A DNA stretch of 64,000 nt, from NCBI GenBank assembly GCA_965238155.1, contig OZ250175.1, forward strand, positions 744,001-808,000. Direction: 5' to 3'. Numbering within the stretch: position 1 is the first letter of the stretch; each line of letters opens with the position of its first letter. Shown here in pieces: positions 17,994-25,788 of this stretch. This stretch comes from BJGV01 sp964196335. GTDB taxonomy: Bacteria; Pseudomonadota; Gammaproteobacteria; Burkholderiales; Nitrosomonadaceae. The position numbers were made by a program, and so were the translations under genes. Below the pieces are notes generated by a model. It saw only the letters and a program-made list of their open reading frames with translations, was not told the DNA's origin and searched no databases.

Positions 17994-18226
17994 GTAAAAA
18001 TATGTTTGCTGCAAAATTAGCTGCCGGTACACGTAAAGCTAAGAAGATAAATACAAAATATACAAAATCAGCTGCCAGTACACGTACAGCTGAGAAGATA
18101 ATTTCAAAAGCCATACCAAAATCCACAACATTAACTGAATTAGCATATCAGAAAGATTTGCTGAACCCTGTTGATCTGGAACTTTTCTGGAAAAGAAAAT
18201 ATTTGGTACGTATCTGGCCTGACTGA
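17990..18226 (+). CDS. mcdB: McdB-like adaptor for carboxysome positioning
   Basis: 78 residues, small, basic N-terminus (TRKAKKINTKYTKSAAS), low-complexity middle, and a C-terminal block ELAYQKDLLNPVDLELFWKRKYLVRIWPD. Alpha-type McdB proteins are short, disordered and carry an essential Trp near the C-terminus; W is four residues from the end here. The ATGA overlap with mcdA and the operon position support the call, though the sequence itself is too divergent to be diagnostic. Its 3' half is duplicated downstream of the RidA gene (19,719-19,883). Confidence 0.65.
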   Translation: MSKNMFAAKLAAGTRKAKKINTKYTKSAASTRTAEKIISKAIPKSTTLTELAYQKDLLNPVDLELFWKRKYLVRIWPD

Positions 18227-18242
18227 AATATGAGTTGAAAAG
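18077..18242 (+). repeat. Direct repeat flanking the RidA gene, copy 1 (3' half of mcdB)
   Basis: About 165 bp from ACACGTACAGCTGAGAAG through the mcdB stop to TGAAATATGAGTTGAAAAGG. It is about 85-90 percent identical by eye to 19,719-19,883. The two copies bracket the triple RidA gene. Confidence 0.8.
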
Positions 18243-18255
18243 GAGAAATATCGAT

Positions 18256-19716
18256 ATGAGTGGCAATATCATAAAATTTTCAAGAAACACGGAAAATGCA
18301 CCAAAAAGTTCTGTATCTACACAAACTGTAGCTTTTTCTCATTACAATCATATTGCAGCTCAATTACCTGTAGACCCTAGAACTGGTGAAATTGTAGCTG
18401 GTGATGTAAAAGAGCAGGCTGGACAATGCCTAAAAAATATCAAGGCAATTGTGGAAAGTGTCGGCCACGTTATGGACGATGTAGTTAAAATCAATATATT
18501 CCTTAAGAATATCTCAGATATTGATGCTGTAGACGCAGTTTATGCAACATTCTTCCAAAGTTATTTTCCTACACGGACGACAGTCGCAGTTGCAGCTTTA
18601 CCTATGTATGATGCTTTGGTACAAATTGATGCAGTTATTTCAAACGGTGAAGGTACACCTTCCGGTGAAGGTACACCTGCACAAGAGCCTGGCGTTCTTA
18701 TGTATGGCAGCAACTATCAAGCACAGTATGGCAGCAACTATCAGGTACAGAATTTTATGCGTGAGATGGCATACCACTATCAGGCACGCAATATTAAGCG
18801 TAATCAGATTGGAAAAGTTGCAAGAAACACAGAAAATGAGCCTGGAAAATTTGCAAGAAATCCGGAACCTTATCCTACAAAAATTGCAAGAAACACGGAG
18901 AATGCACCTAAAAGTTCTGTATCTACACATACTGTAGCTTTTTCTCATTACAACAATATTTCAGCTCAATTACCTATCGATCCTAAATCTGGTGGAATGG
19001 TAGCTGGTGGTGTAAAAGAGCAGGCTGGACAGTGCCTAAAAAATATCAAGGCAATTTTAGAAAGTATCGACGTTCCTTTTGACGATATTGTTAAAATAAA
19101 TATCTTCCTTAAAAACCTCTCGGATATTGAAGCTGTAAACGAAGTTTATACAACATTTTTTCCAGACTCGGGTATCGCCAGGACCGCAGGCTATGTTCCT
19201 GCACGGACAATAGTTGCAGCCTCAGCTTTACCTATGGATGCATTGGTACAAATTGATGTAGTTGTGTCACACGGAGATGGTACACCCCCACAAGCTGTTG
19301 AAGACAGGCATGGACTCGTCATAAGAGCAAACAATACGGAAAATGCACCAAAAAGTTCTCTATATACACAAACTGTAGCTTTTTCTCATTACAATCATAT
19401 TGCAGCTCAATTACCTGTAGACCCAAAAACTAGTGAAATGATAGCTGGTGGTGTAAAAGATCAGGCAGGACAATGCCTAAAAAATATCAAGGCAATTGTG
19501 GAAAGTATCGACCACGTTATGGACGATGTAGTTAAAATAAATATCCAACTTAAAAATATCGCAGATATTGATGTTGTAAACGAAGTTTACACAACATTCT
19601 TCAAAAACGATCTTCCTGCAAGAACAACAGTTGGCGTTTCAGCTATCCCTATGGATGCTTTGGTACAAATTGATGCCGTTGTTTCTAACGGTGAAGGTAC
19701 ACCACCAGGGTTATAA
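18256..19716 (+). CDS. Triple RidA (YjgF/YER057c/UK114) domain fusion
   Basis: 486 residues made of three RidA-like domains (about 11-128, 213-343, 360-486). Each starts with NTENAPKSS and has the family patterns AAQLPVDP, EQAGQCLKNIKAI, DDVVKINIFLKN and a PxRTxVxxxALPxxALVQID block that retains the conserved substrate-binding Arg. RidA is normally a 130-residue homotrimer that hydrolyses reactive enamines/imines (2-aminoacrylate); active sites lie between subunits. Three linked domains could fold as a one-chain pseudo-trimer (inference). A linker of about 80 residues (about 132-211) between domains 1 and 2 is low-complexity (YGSNYQAQYGSNYQVQ, KVARNTENE). The ATG at 18,256 has AAGGAGA before it. 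It follows mcdB by 29 bases. Confidence 0.88.
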   Translation: MSGNIIKFSRNTENAPKSSVSTQTVAFSHYNHIAAQLPVDPRTGEIVAGDVKEQAGQCLKNIKAIVESVGHVMDDVVKINIFLKNISDIDAVDAVYATFFQSYFPTRTTVAVAALPMYDALVQIDAVISNGEGTPSGEGTPAQEPGVLMYGSNYQAQYGSNYQVQNFMREMAYHYQARNIKRNQIGKVARNTENEPGKFARNPEPYPTKIARNTENAPKSSVSTHTVAFSHYNNISAQLPIDPKSGGMVAGGVKEQAGQCLKNIKAILESIDVPFDDIVKINIFLKNLSDIEAVNEVYTTFFPDSGIARTAGYVPARTIVAASALPMDALVQIDVVVSHGDGTPPQAVEDRHGLVIRANNTENAPKSSLYTQTVAFSHYNHIAAQLPVDPKTSEMIAGGVKDQAGQCLKNIKAIVESIDHVMDDVVKINIQLKNIADIDVVNEVYTTFFKNDLPARTTVGVSAIPMDALVQIDAVVSNGEGTPPGL

Positions 19717-19718
19717 TA

Positions 19719-19883
19719 GTAATACACGTAAATCTGAGAAGATAATTTCAAAAGTTATACCAAAATCCACATCATTAACTGAATTAGCATATCAGAAAGA
19801 TTTACTGAACCCTGTTAATTTGGAACTTTTCTGGAAAAAATTACTTGGTACGTATCTGGCCTGACTGAAATGTGAGTGGAAAA
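19719..19883 (+). pseudogene. Decayed second copy of the mcdB 3' end (direct repeat copy 2)
   Basis: It starts three bases after the RidA stop. The frame reads SNTRKSEKIISKVIPKSTSLTELAYQKDLLNPVNLELFWKK, matching McdB, but lacks a start and the first 29 residues. A one-base loss changes the end to LLGTYLA, removing the RIWPD tail with the conserved Trp. It is therefore a relic of a duplication and not a working McdB. Confidence 0.75.
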
Positions 19884-19943
19884 ATATTGCTTATTAACTC
19901 AATGATCAGGGAATGTCATTGATGTGTAGCAAAATCAATAACT

Positions 19944-20900
19944 ATGCAAGATACAAAAGTAGAACAACAAAATTTGCCATTGATCAATGTGGCCGTTGCT
20001 GTTATACAGCGGGAGAATGGACACGTGCTTATGGCAGAGCGTCCCTATGGGAAGGAATCTGCAGGTTTCTGGGAATTTCCGGGTGGTAAATTTGATTTAG
20101 GAGAGAGTGCCGAGCAAGCAATCACTCGGGAACTATATGAAGAACTCGGCATTAAATTAAATGTAGCCTACCCATGGATATGCTACAAGCATATTTATCC
20201 GGACAAAATTGTTAAATTACATGTCTACCGTGTTTTCGAGTGGGAAGGAACACCATTTGGTCGGGAAGGTCAGCACATATCCTGGGAAAATCCTGGTTCA
20301 GTTACAGTTAAGCCATTATTACCAGCGAATGGAAAAATTCTTCAAGCAATTGCATTGCCCTTGATATATGCCATTATTAATGCTGGCCCTGGTATAATGG
20401 TGAAACTTATAACGCGCCTTACATATTTGTTGGAACAAGGTGTACGTTTGATGCAAGTAAGTGTACGACACATGAACCCCGACCAACATATACAGATTAT
20501 GCGTCCAATCGTCAATTTGGCACATAACTATGGCGCTAAAGTCTTAGTGAATGGGAACGAGTCGATTGCTCTTAAATCCGGTGCTGACGGCATCCATCTA
20601 CCGGCCAATCAACTAATGAACACGCATATCCGGCCTTGCACAAAATTATTGTCAGTCTCGTGCCATAATGCAAGTGAGCTCGCACATGCTGCTACTTTAC
20701 GTGCAAATTTTGTATCATTATCACCAGTACGTTCCTCGCCAACACATCCAAATATTTCTGGCATGGGCTGGAAAAAGTTTGCTGATCTAACAAATGACCT
20801 GTCTATGCCAGTGTATGCACTTGGAGGGCTGGACTCCAATTACCTTGAAACTGCTATGCACCACCATGCTTACGGAATAGCTTTATCAAGTAATATTTGA
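19944..20900 (+). CDS. Nudix hydrolase (MutT-like) fused to a thiamine-phosphate-synthase-like domain
   Basis: 318 residues. The N-terminal Nudix domain (about 8-130) has a complete Nudix box in GGKFDLGESAEQAITRELYEELGI and resembles MutT, which removes 8-oxo-dGTP from the nucleotide pool. The C-terminal half (about 140-318) is a ThiE/TenI-like TIM barrel (VLVNGNESIALKSGADGIHLPANQL, VSLSPVRSSPTHP, VYALGGL). This two-domain arrangement is a known proteobacterial MutT variant annotated Nudix family hydrolase; the ThiE part often lacks proof of activity. It stands alone after the carboxysome block. Confidence 0.88.
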   Translation: MQDTKVEQQNLPLINVAVAVIQRENGHVLMAERPYGKESAGFWEFPGGKFDLGESAEQAITRELYEELGIKLNVAYPWICYKHIYPDKIVKLHVYRVFEWEGTPFGREGQHISWENPGSVTVKPLLPANGKILQAIALPLIYAIINAGPGIMVKLITRLTYLLEQGVRLMQVSVRHMNPDQHIQIMRPIVNLAHNYGAKVLVNGNESIALKSGADGIHLPANQLMNTHIRPCTKLLSVSCHNASELAHAATLRANFVSLSPVRSSPTHPNISGMGWKKFADLTNDLSMPVYALGGLDSNYLETAMHHHAYGIALSSNI

Positions 20901-21079
20901 CAACATAACTGAGCTAGGTTTTGTATGTTCAATTCTGTTGTTGTAATATTATTCTAAGTAAGTGGATGTCAGTCACTGCTTAGCTTAGAACCTGTAAAAA
21001 CATAATCTATATTTAAAATTGAAGTTTTCCTTCGTTGATCAGAAAAGCCCACACGATGCCTACATACGTATAAAAATAA

Positions 21080-21116
21080 ACAAGGAGCTACAAGAACACC
21101 TGTAACTCCTTGTTTT
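21080..21116 (+). terminator. Rho-independent terminator-like hairpin
   Basis: ACAAGGAGcTACA (21,080-21,092) pairs with TGTAaCTCCTTGT (21,101-21,113) with one mismatch and is followed by TTTT. It can end the Nudix-ThiE transcript and abuts the tRNA relic in the same arrangement as at 7,986-8,063. Confidence 0.65.
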
Positions 21117-21118
21117 TC

Positions 21119-21163
21119 TGGTGGGTCGTGAGAGGATCGAACTCTCGACCTACGGATTAAGAG
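21119..21163 (-). pseudogene. Partial tRNA-Lys (3' 45 nt, attachment-site-like)
   Basis: On the minus strand this is identical over 45 nt to the end of the intact tRNA-Lys at 56,869-56,944, from the anticodon loop CTCTTAATCC to the CCA; identity runs about ten bases further downstream. The 5' half is replaced by unrelated sequence at 21,164. A perfect 3' tRNA copy without its 5' half is the usual mark of an integrated element's distal attachment site. Confidence 0.85.
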
Positions 21164-21308
21164 ACATGATTGTTAAATTAGTAGTTTATATACAACAACC
21201 ACTTACAACGCTTGCCATTCTTAAAACCAGTCTCAATTAAGTCTAAACCAATGTCATTCAGGTGTGGTGTGGCACAAATCTGTCACAATCTTGTTTTTGT
21301 TCCTGAAC

Positions 21309-21332
21309 GTCCGCTTTTGGCACAAAGCGGAC
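21309..21332. repeat. Palindromic repeat PR1
   Basis: Arms GTCCGCTTT and AAAGCGGAC (9 bp, perfect) around a 6-nt loop TGGCAC, flanked by TGAAC on the left. One of eight copies in the window, 33 bases beyond the stop of the flavin oxidoreductase gene. Confidence 0.85.
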
Positions 21333-21364
21333 ACTGGAGATTGTCGGAACTGTTGATAGTATTT

Positions 21365-22474
21365 CTAGGATTTTGATATTGGGGAATATACTGGAAAATC
21401 CGTATATCCAGATGAACCGAGGATTGACCAAACCGTTACGGGAGCATCTGGGGCTAAAGTCCAGTCATTGGTATATCGCTCGACAAGATCAGGATTAGTT
21501 ATGTACGGACGACCAAATGCGATTAAGTCAGCATGACCGTCTACAATCGTTTCTTCTGCTGTTTTCAGCGAGTAGCCACAGTTACCAATCAAAGGTCCAT
21601 GAAATACCTTACGTGCCTCAGTCAAGGTAATTGGCTCACCCAGCGAATGAAAACCAAACGCTAACCCATCCATAACGTGTAGGTAACTGATCTGGTATTC
21701 ATCAAGCTGCTGAGCCACATAAAAAAACTGCTCACGAAAATCCGGAGAACCCATATCGTTGAATGCTCCATTAGGTGATAATCGAACTGCTACGCATCTA
21801 GCTGGCCAGACAGTAAGCACAGCTTCGAGAATCTCACGTAGAAATTGAAACCGATTTGCTGCTGAACCACCATAGGAGTCAGTGCGTTGGTTGGTCTTAG
21901 ACTGAAGAAACTGGTCGATAAGGTAACCGTTTGCAGCGTGCAATTCGATCCCATCGAAACCAGCATCTTTACCGCGTTGAGCTGCGCGTCGGTAATCCTC
22001 AACTACAGCAGAGATCTCATCGGTTTGCAGCGCTCGTGGAGTTTCGTACGATTGTTTTCCTTCCGGGGTGTGAATGTACTCACCGTTCAACTTCACCGCT
22101 GAGGCTGATACCGGCAACGACCGGTCCTGATGGAAACTGCTGTGTGAGGCGCGACCACAATGCCAAAGCTGTAGAAAGATTGGTGTTCCTTGATTGTGAA
22201 CAGCACCAGTCACCAGTTTCCAGCCTGTAATGCGCGCGTCAGAATAAATTCCGGGTGAGTTTACCCAGCCGAGCCCCTGTTCGGAAATAGAAGTTGCTTC
22301 CGTAATCTGCAGACCGGCTCCTGCACGTTGCACATAATATTCCGCCATTAAAGAATTTGGGGTTCGTTTTGCTCCTGCCCGTGCCCGGGTCATCGGAGCA
22401 AGCACAACGCGATTTTTCAATGTCATGCTGTCCAAAACAAACGGAGTGAGTAGTTGTTTTTTTGTCGTATTCAT
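21365..22474 (-). CDS. Old yellow enzyme family NADH:flavin oxidoreductase
   Basis: 369 residues, an FMN-binding TIM barrel. N-terminal LKNRVVLAPMTRARA, the substrate-binding motif in GFDGIELHAANGYLIDQFL, VAVRLSPNG and LIGNCGYSLKTAEE with IAFGRPYITNPDL match the NemA/xenobiotic reductase group. These enzymes reduce electrophilic alkenes, quinones or nitro compounds with NAD(P)H. It is followed by the palindromic repeat PR1 and lies after a peroxiredoxin-like and SDR genes on the same strand, suggesting a role in reactive-electrophile or oxidant defence. Confidence 0.92.
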   Translation of the reverse strand: MNTTKKQLLTPFVLDSMTLKNRVVLAPMTRARAGAKRTPNSLMAEYYVQRAGAGLQITEATSISEQGLGWVNSPGIYSDARITGWKLVTGAVHNQGTPIFLQLWHCGRASHSSFHQDRSLPVSASAVKLNGEYIHTPEGKQSYETPRALQTDEISAVVEDYRRAAQRGKDAGFDGIELHAANGYLIDQFLQSKTNQRTDSYGGSAANRFQFLREILEAVLTVWPARCVAVRLSPNGAFNDMGSPDFREQFFYVAQQLDEYQISYLHVMDGLAFGFHSLGEPITLTEARKVFHGPLIGNCGYSLKTAEETIVDGHADLIAFGRPYITNPDLVERYTNDWTLAPDAPVTVWSILGSSGYTDFPVYSPISKS

Positions 22475-22530
22475 TTTTCAGTTAGAGTTTGATTTAGATG
22501 TTGGGTTTATTTTCCACAACCGCAAACTAT

Positions 22531-23067
22531 TTACCGATAGTTTTTATATGTACCACGGATTGGATAGTTGTTGGCCGGGTCGCGGATAAAGGCTAGCCCG
22601 TAAAGTAGTCCATCCAGCTCTGGCCGTATAAACGGGCCGTTGGAGATTTCAATAACCTGCACTTTACCTTCATCATTTATGACGAACAGCCCTGGCTCCG
22701 CAAATGGACGATCTGTTTCTTGCGGTGAGCGTGGATTAGAAATATATAATCCTAGCGTTTGCATTTGCTTAATAGATAAACCATACGCCACAGGAAAGGT
22801 TAGATTTCCGTCATTTTGTTTCTCTGCCTTTTCTTTTGGGTCACCTGATACAGTGATAATATCAATTTTCAGATCGAAGAATTGCTGCTTGAGTGATTCC
22901 AGCTGGTCAAGATATTTTGTACAGAGCGGGCAATGTTTCCCGCGATATATCACCATCATTTGCCAGTCACGGCCATGTTGGGGCTTGCCTATGTCAACCG
23001 CATCGCCACCCACAGTGTTGAGACTGATGCTTGGAAATGCCTCACCTGCTGTAAATTTATTGCTCAT
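22531..23067 (-). CDS. AhpC/TSA-family peroxiredoxin-like protein
   Basis: 178 residues with a thioredoxin fold: MMVIYRGKHCPLCTKYLDQLESLKQQF carries a CPLC pair at the position of the peroxidatic Cys, followed by DIITVSGDPKEKAE and a C-terminal GLFVINDEGKVQVIE. It resembles redoxin/peroxiredoxin-like enzymes but with a CxxC motif, so peroxide reduction or thiol exchange are both possible. It has TAAGGAGCC before the start and follows the SDR relic; oye follows after 56 bases on the same strand. Confidence 0.8.
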   Translation of the reverse strand: MSNKFTAGEAFPSISLNTVGGDAVDIGKPQHGRDWQMMVIYRGKHCPLCTKYLDQLESLKQQFFDLKIDIITVSGDPKEKAEKQNDGNLTFPVAYGLSIKQMQTLGLYISNPRSPQETDRPFAEPGLFVINDEGKVQVIEISNGPFIRPELDGLLYGLAFIRDPANNYPIRGTYKNYR

Positions 23068-23083
23068 ATCTGGCTCCTTAGAG

Positions 23084-23293
23084 TTAAATTAGTCTATGTA
23101 TAGGTCCAGTATCGGAGGTGAATGCGATAGCATCTCCGCCAATCTCTTTAAGTGCTGCTTCATTAGCATCTTCTCGCCTACCGGTGATAATGACTTTTGC
23201 TCCCTCGGCTTGGAACAGCTTAGCTGCTGCCAATCCCATTCCACTGTTGCCACCGGTGATTACTGCCACCTTGTTTTAAAGTCTTTTAGTCAT
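23084..23293 (-). pseudogene. Short-chain dehydrogenase fragment with nonsense mutation
   Basis: From an ATG at 23,293 the frame reads MTKRL-stop-NKVAVITGGNSGMGLAAAKLF and then AKVIITGRR and GDAIAFTSDTG, i.e. the cofactor-binding start of an SDR with its TGGNSGMG motif. A TAA replaces the expected CAA at codon 6, and the gene is cut after about 65 residues. The missing three quarters include the catalytic YxxxK. Its upstream 65 bp duplicates the promoter of the neighbouring SDR gene. Confidence 0.8.
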
Positions 23294-23311
23294 TTGAGTT
23301 CCTCTTGCTGG

Positions 23312-23376
23312 TTAATTAAAATAATCAGTTTAGAAACAATCATTCCTAAATTAGCTAAAAAAATATCTACCTTCTC
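23312..23376 (-). repeat. Duplicated SDR promoter/operator segment, copy 1
   Basis: About 65 bp nearly identical to 24,302-24,366. It contains a 22-bp near-palindrome at 23,329-23,350 (TTTAGAAA-N6-TTCCTAAA on the plus strand), a plausible TetR-family operator. It lies before the truncated SDR gene. Confidence 0.75.
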
Positions 23377-24283
23377 ATCTTGTGCGATTTACTTTGACAT
23401 TTTTATTCCAGGAATCTAAACCGGCACCTTTTAAGAAATGTTGTTGAGCAACCATTTGGCGTTCGTTTAACGTACTAACGCCAGCGGTTAAAACGTTACC
23501 AACAACGGTTCTTATTGGCCGCTCGCCGGCAGGCATGTTGATCAGACCTTTTATTGCATTGGCAATCCAGACAGGACGAGATGCACCGTCAGGCTCAAGG
23601 TCTGCCATTGCTTTTCCAAACATTGCATCCTGGTCTTTGTTAAATTCGCTATAGTCTTCGTTTATTTCCGGTTTGGCGGGCGGCATAGTTTTACCAAAAA
23701 TCTCAGTTTTAAATATGCCGGGCTCTATAATAACTGAGTCTATTCCATGTGAGGTTAACTCATAATGAAGCCCTTCTCCAATGGCCTCAGTCGCCCATTT
23801 TGTAGCGTTGTATGTGCCGTGGTAAGGTAAAGCAACTCTTCCTCCAACACTTGATATTTGGATTATTAGACCTGATTTACGTTCTCGCATGCTTGGTAAA
23901 ACAGCCTGAGCAACTCTGATAGGGCCGAATACATTGACATTAAACATTGTCTGGGTCTGCTCCATCGAAAAGGCTTCAATAGGTCCAAACCCGACAATAC
24001 CGGCATTATTAACCACCACATCCAGATGACCCGCATCCTTAAGTATGGTTGAAATCGCCTGATTTACTGATTGATCATCTGAAACATCAAGCTCTACAAT
24101 TTTTACGTTAAGGTTGTTTTCACGCGCCCATTGTCCAAGATCTTGAGCGGCATCCGCATTCTTGCCCTCAACTTCCCGCATAGTGGCAAATACCTGGTGT
24201 CCGTCCTTGGCAAGAATTTCTGCGATTTGTTTGCCAAATCCTGAGGTTGTACCTGTGATTAGAACATTTAGTGGATTAGTCAT
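23375..24283 (-). CDS. SDR family oxidoreductase
   Basis: 302 residues, a classical short-chain dehydrogenase with TGTTSGFGKQIAEIL (Rossmann glycine motif, residues about 11-18), the NNAG structural motif, the Ser in IQISSVGGR and YNATK (catalytic YxxxK). NAD(P)-dependent; substrate unknown. An upstream palindrome shared with the SDR relic and close to tetR suggests control by that repressor. The gene lies 3' of tetR on the same strand with a 73-bp gap. Confidence 0.9.
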   Translation of the reverse strand: MTNPLNVLITGTTSGFGKQIAEILAKDGHQVFATMREVEGKNADAAQDLGQWARENNLNVKIVELDVSDDQSVNQAISTILKDAGHLDVVVNNAGIVGFGPIEAFSMEQTQTMFNVNVFGPIRVAQAVLPSMRERKSGLIIQISSVGGRVALPYHGTYNATKWATEAIGEGLHYELTSHGIDSVIIEPGIFKTEIFGKTMPPAKPEINEDYSEFNKDQDAMFGKAMADLEPDGASRPVWIANAIKGLINMPAGERPIRTVVGNVLTAGVSTLNERQMVAQQHFLKGAGLDSWNKNVKVNRTR

Positions 24284-24301
24284 GTTAGTTCTCTTTGTTG
24301 G

Positions 24302-24366
24302 GTAATTAAAACAATCAGTTTAGAAACAATCATTCCTAAATTAGCTAAAAAAATATCTACCTTCTT
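24302..24366 (-). repeat. Duplicated SDR promoter/operator segment, copy 2
   Basis: Second copy of the 65-bp segment, between tetR and the intact SDR gene and overlapping the last codons of tetR. The same 22-bp near-palindrome is at 24,319-24,340. Confidence 0.75.
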
Positions 24367-24938
24367 ATTACTGATAATCCCATATCTGCAATTTTCCTTA
24401 ATTTCTTCTTACTTGTTTCTTTCTTTCCGGCAATCAGCAATCCGGCATTAAGATAAACAAGATAACTAGCCAAATCTTTACAATCTATATCAGCACTAAT
24501 CTTGTTATTTTCCTGTGCAAATTTTAAGCAATTATATAAAAGAGCAGTGAATTTCGAGAAGTATGATTCTACATTTATGTTAATTTTTTCGCTTAATACT
24601 TCCTTTTCAACAAGAGAATTAATTAAAAAACATCCTTTACAATCTTCAGTAGCAACATAGTCCACTCTATTATTAAAAAACTCCTCGATATTATTCAGTC
24701 CCAATGGCTTTTTTGTGAGGATGTCACTCAGCACCTTAGTAGATTTATTAACATATTCATCGATACATAAGAGAAATAATCTTTCTTTGTTGCCAAATTC
24801 ACTATACATACTATTTTTGTGAAGGCCTGTTCTTGCTACCAGATCATTCATTGAGGTGGCTTCAAAACCCCTTTCCCAGAACAAGCCTGTGGCTTTCTCA
24901 ACCACTTCTTCATGATCATATTGCCTTGGTCTATTCAT
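24357..24938 (-). CDS. TetR/AcrR family transcriptional repressor
   Basis: 193 residues. The N-terminal TetR helix-turn-helix (about 10-56: EEVVEKATGLFWERGFEATS, MNDLVARTGLHKNSMYSEFGNKERLF) is followed by a helical ligand domain with CKGCFLINSLVEKE. It is like the regulators that control SDR genes, and the C-terminal domain has two Cys in CKGC that could sense electrophiles (inference). A dyad in its own promoter suggests autoregulation. Confidence 0.88.
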   Translation of the reverse strand: MNRPRQYDHEEVVEKATGLFWERGFEATSMNDLVARTGLHKNSMYSEFGNKERLFLLCIDEYVNKSTKVLSDILTKKPLGLNNIEEFFNNRVDYVATEDCKGCFLINSLVEKEVLSEKININVESYFSKFTALLYNCLKFAQENNKISADIDCKDLASYLVYLNAGLLIAGKKETSKKKLRKIADMGLSVIRR

Positions 24939-24954
24939 TTTCTATAGGCTTCTC

Positions 24955-24990
24955 TTTTTAAATACTGTACCGATCGTTTCGATATGTCAA
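24955..24990 (-). promoter_or_regulatory. tetR promoter with palindromic operator
   Basis: On the minus strand a TTGACA -35 box (24,985-24,990) is followed by ATCGAAACGATCGGTAC, a dyad centred on CGATCG (24,971-24,976), in the spacer, and then an AT-rich -10 region. A dyad in the spacer is a typical TetR-family autorepression site. Confidence 0.5.
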
Positions 24991-25082
24991 GGGGAATTAA
25001 ATAAATGTAAATGACAGTTTGTGTTCCCAGGGAGAAATAATCTTTGGGAAAGTATTGATTGTCTTGAGAAATGCTATTGAAC

Positions 25083-25106
25083 GTCCGCTTTGTGTCAAAA
25101 GCGGAT
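25083..25106. repeat. Palindromic repeat PR2
   Basis: Same 24-bp palindrome as PR1, opposite orientation (loop GTGTCA), one arm mismatch (GCGGAT). It lies 64 bases beyond the isochorismatase stop. Confidence 0.8.
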
Positions 25107-25169
25107 ATTCAGATATATGTAAAATCGGAGCGTACTTATTGTAAATTAGTTAGCATTTCTGGCAAAGAA

Positions 25170-25763
25170 TCATGCACTAAGGTCTGCGTAGATTTCACCT
25201 AAAATCGGAAGAACACGTGGCCCCGCACCTTCGGCCCAGTTAGAAACTAACTCAGATAGGATCTGAATAGTACTGGTGATAGCAACACCAGACTGTTGCA
25301 TACGCATTATTGCAATGTCATCTCCTACTTTGGTGCCAGATCCGGATGCATCGGCAACCACTTGTACCTGATAACCTTCATCTTGTGCATTAAGTGCTGG
25401 GTAGAATACACATACCTCAGTGAGCAAGCCTGCAATGATTAGTTTCTTTTTTCTGATGGACTTAACAGCAGAAGCAAAATTCACGTCGTCAAATGCATCT
25501 ACTATTCCTGCTCGCTTGATACGATTTTTATAGGCTTCTGGCAGTATCTGTTGTAGCTCAGTGAATAAAGCGCCTTGCATCTGATCCTCTTGGCTACTTG
25601 TTAAAATTACTGGCAGTCCAAGTTCCTTTGCAGCTTTGGCTAATGCCAGTGTATTGCGAATAACATCTTTTTTAGGTGCGGAATGCATCCACTCGATAGT
25701 ACCCACTTGGCGATCAATAAGTAAAAGTGCTGAGTTGTCGGCGTTAAATCGTTCGTAAGCCAT
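25170..25763 (-). CDS. Isochorismatase-family cysteine hydrolase (YcaC-like)
   Basis: 197 residues. LLLIDRQVG gives the catalytic Asp, KKLIIAGLLTEVCVFYPALNAQDEGYQV carries the nucleophile Cys after a cis-peptide-type motif, and the central RAGIVDAFDD region fits. Members hydrolyse small amides or ring compounds; the YcaC-like group has unknown substrates. GGAGAAAACC precedes the start. It follows pirin by 25 bases, so the two form an operon. Confidence 0.88.
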   Translation of the reverse strand: MAYERFNADNSALLLIDRQVGTIEWMHSAPKKDVIRNTLALAKAAKELGLPVILTSSQEDQMQGALFTELQQILPEAYKNRIKRAGIVDAFDDVNFASAVKSIRKKKLIIAGLLTEVCVFYPALNAQDEGYQVQVVADASGSGTKVGDDIAIMRMQQSGVAITSTIQILSELVSNWAEGAGPRVLPILGEIYADLSA

Positions 25764-25788
25764 GGTTTTCTCCTTTATAAAGTTAGTT

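Larger units (their letters stand above)
20901..21364. other. Intergenic region with island boundary
   Basis: 464 bases between convergent genes. It holds a hairpin (21,080-21,113), a partial tRNA-Lys (21,119-21,163), GTGTGGCACAAATCTGTCACAATC near 21,265-21,290 and a palindromic repeat (21,309-21,332). No gene is supported. Confidence 0.6.

Noticed and set aside
21119..21163. A second functional tRNA-Lys
   Set aside because: Only the 3' 45 nt are present; the acceptor 5' strand, D-arm and part of the anticodon arm are missing.
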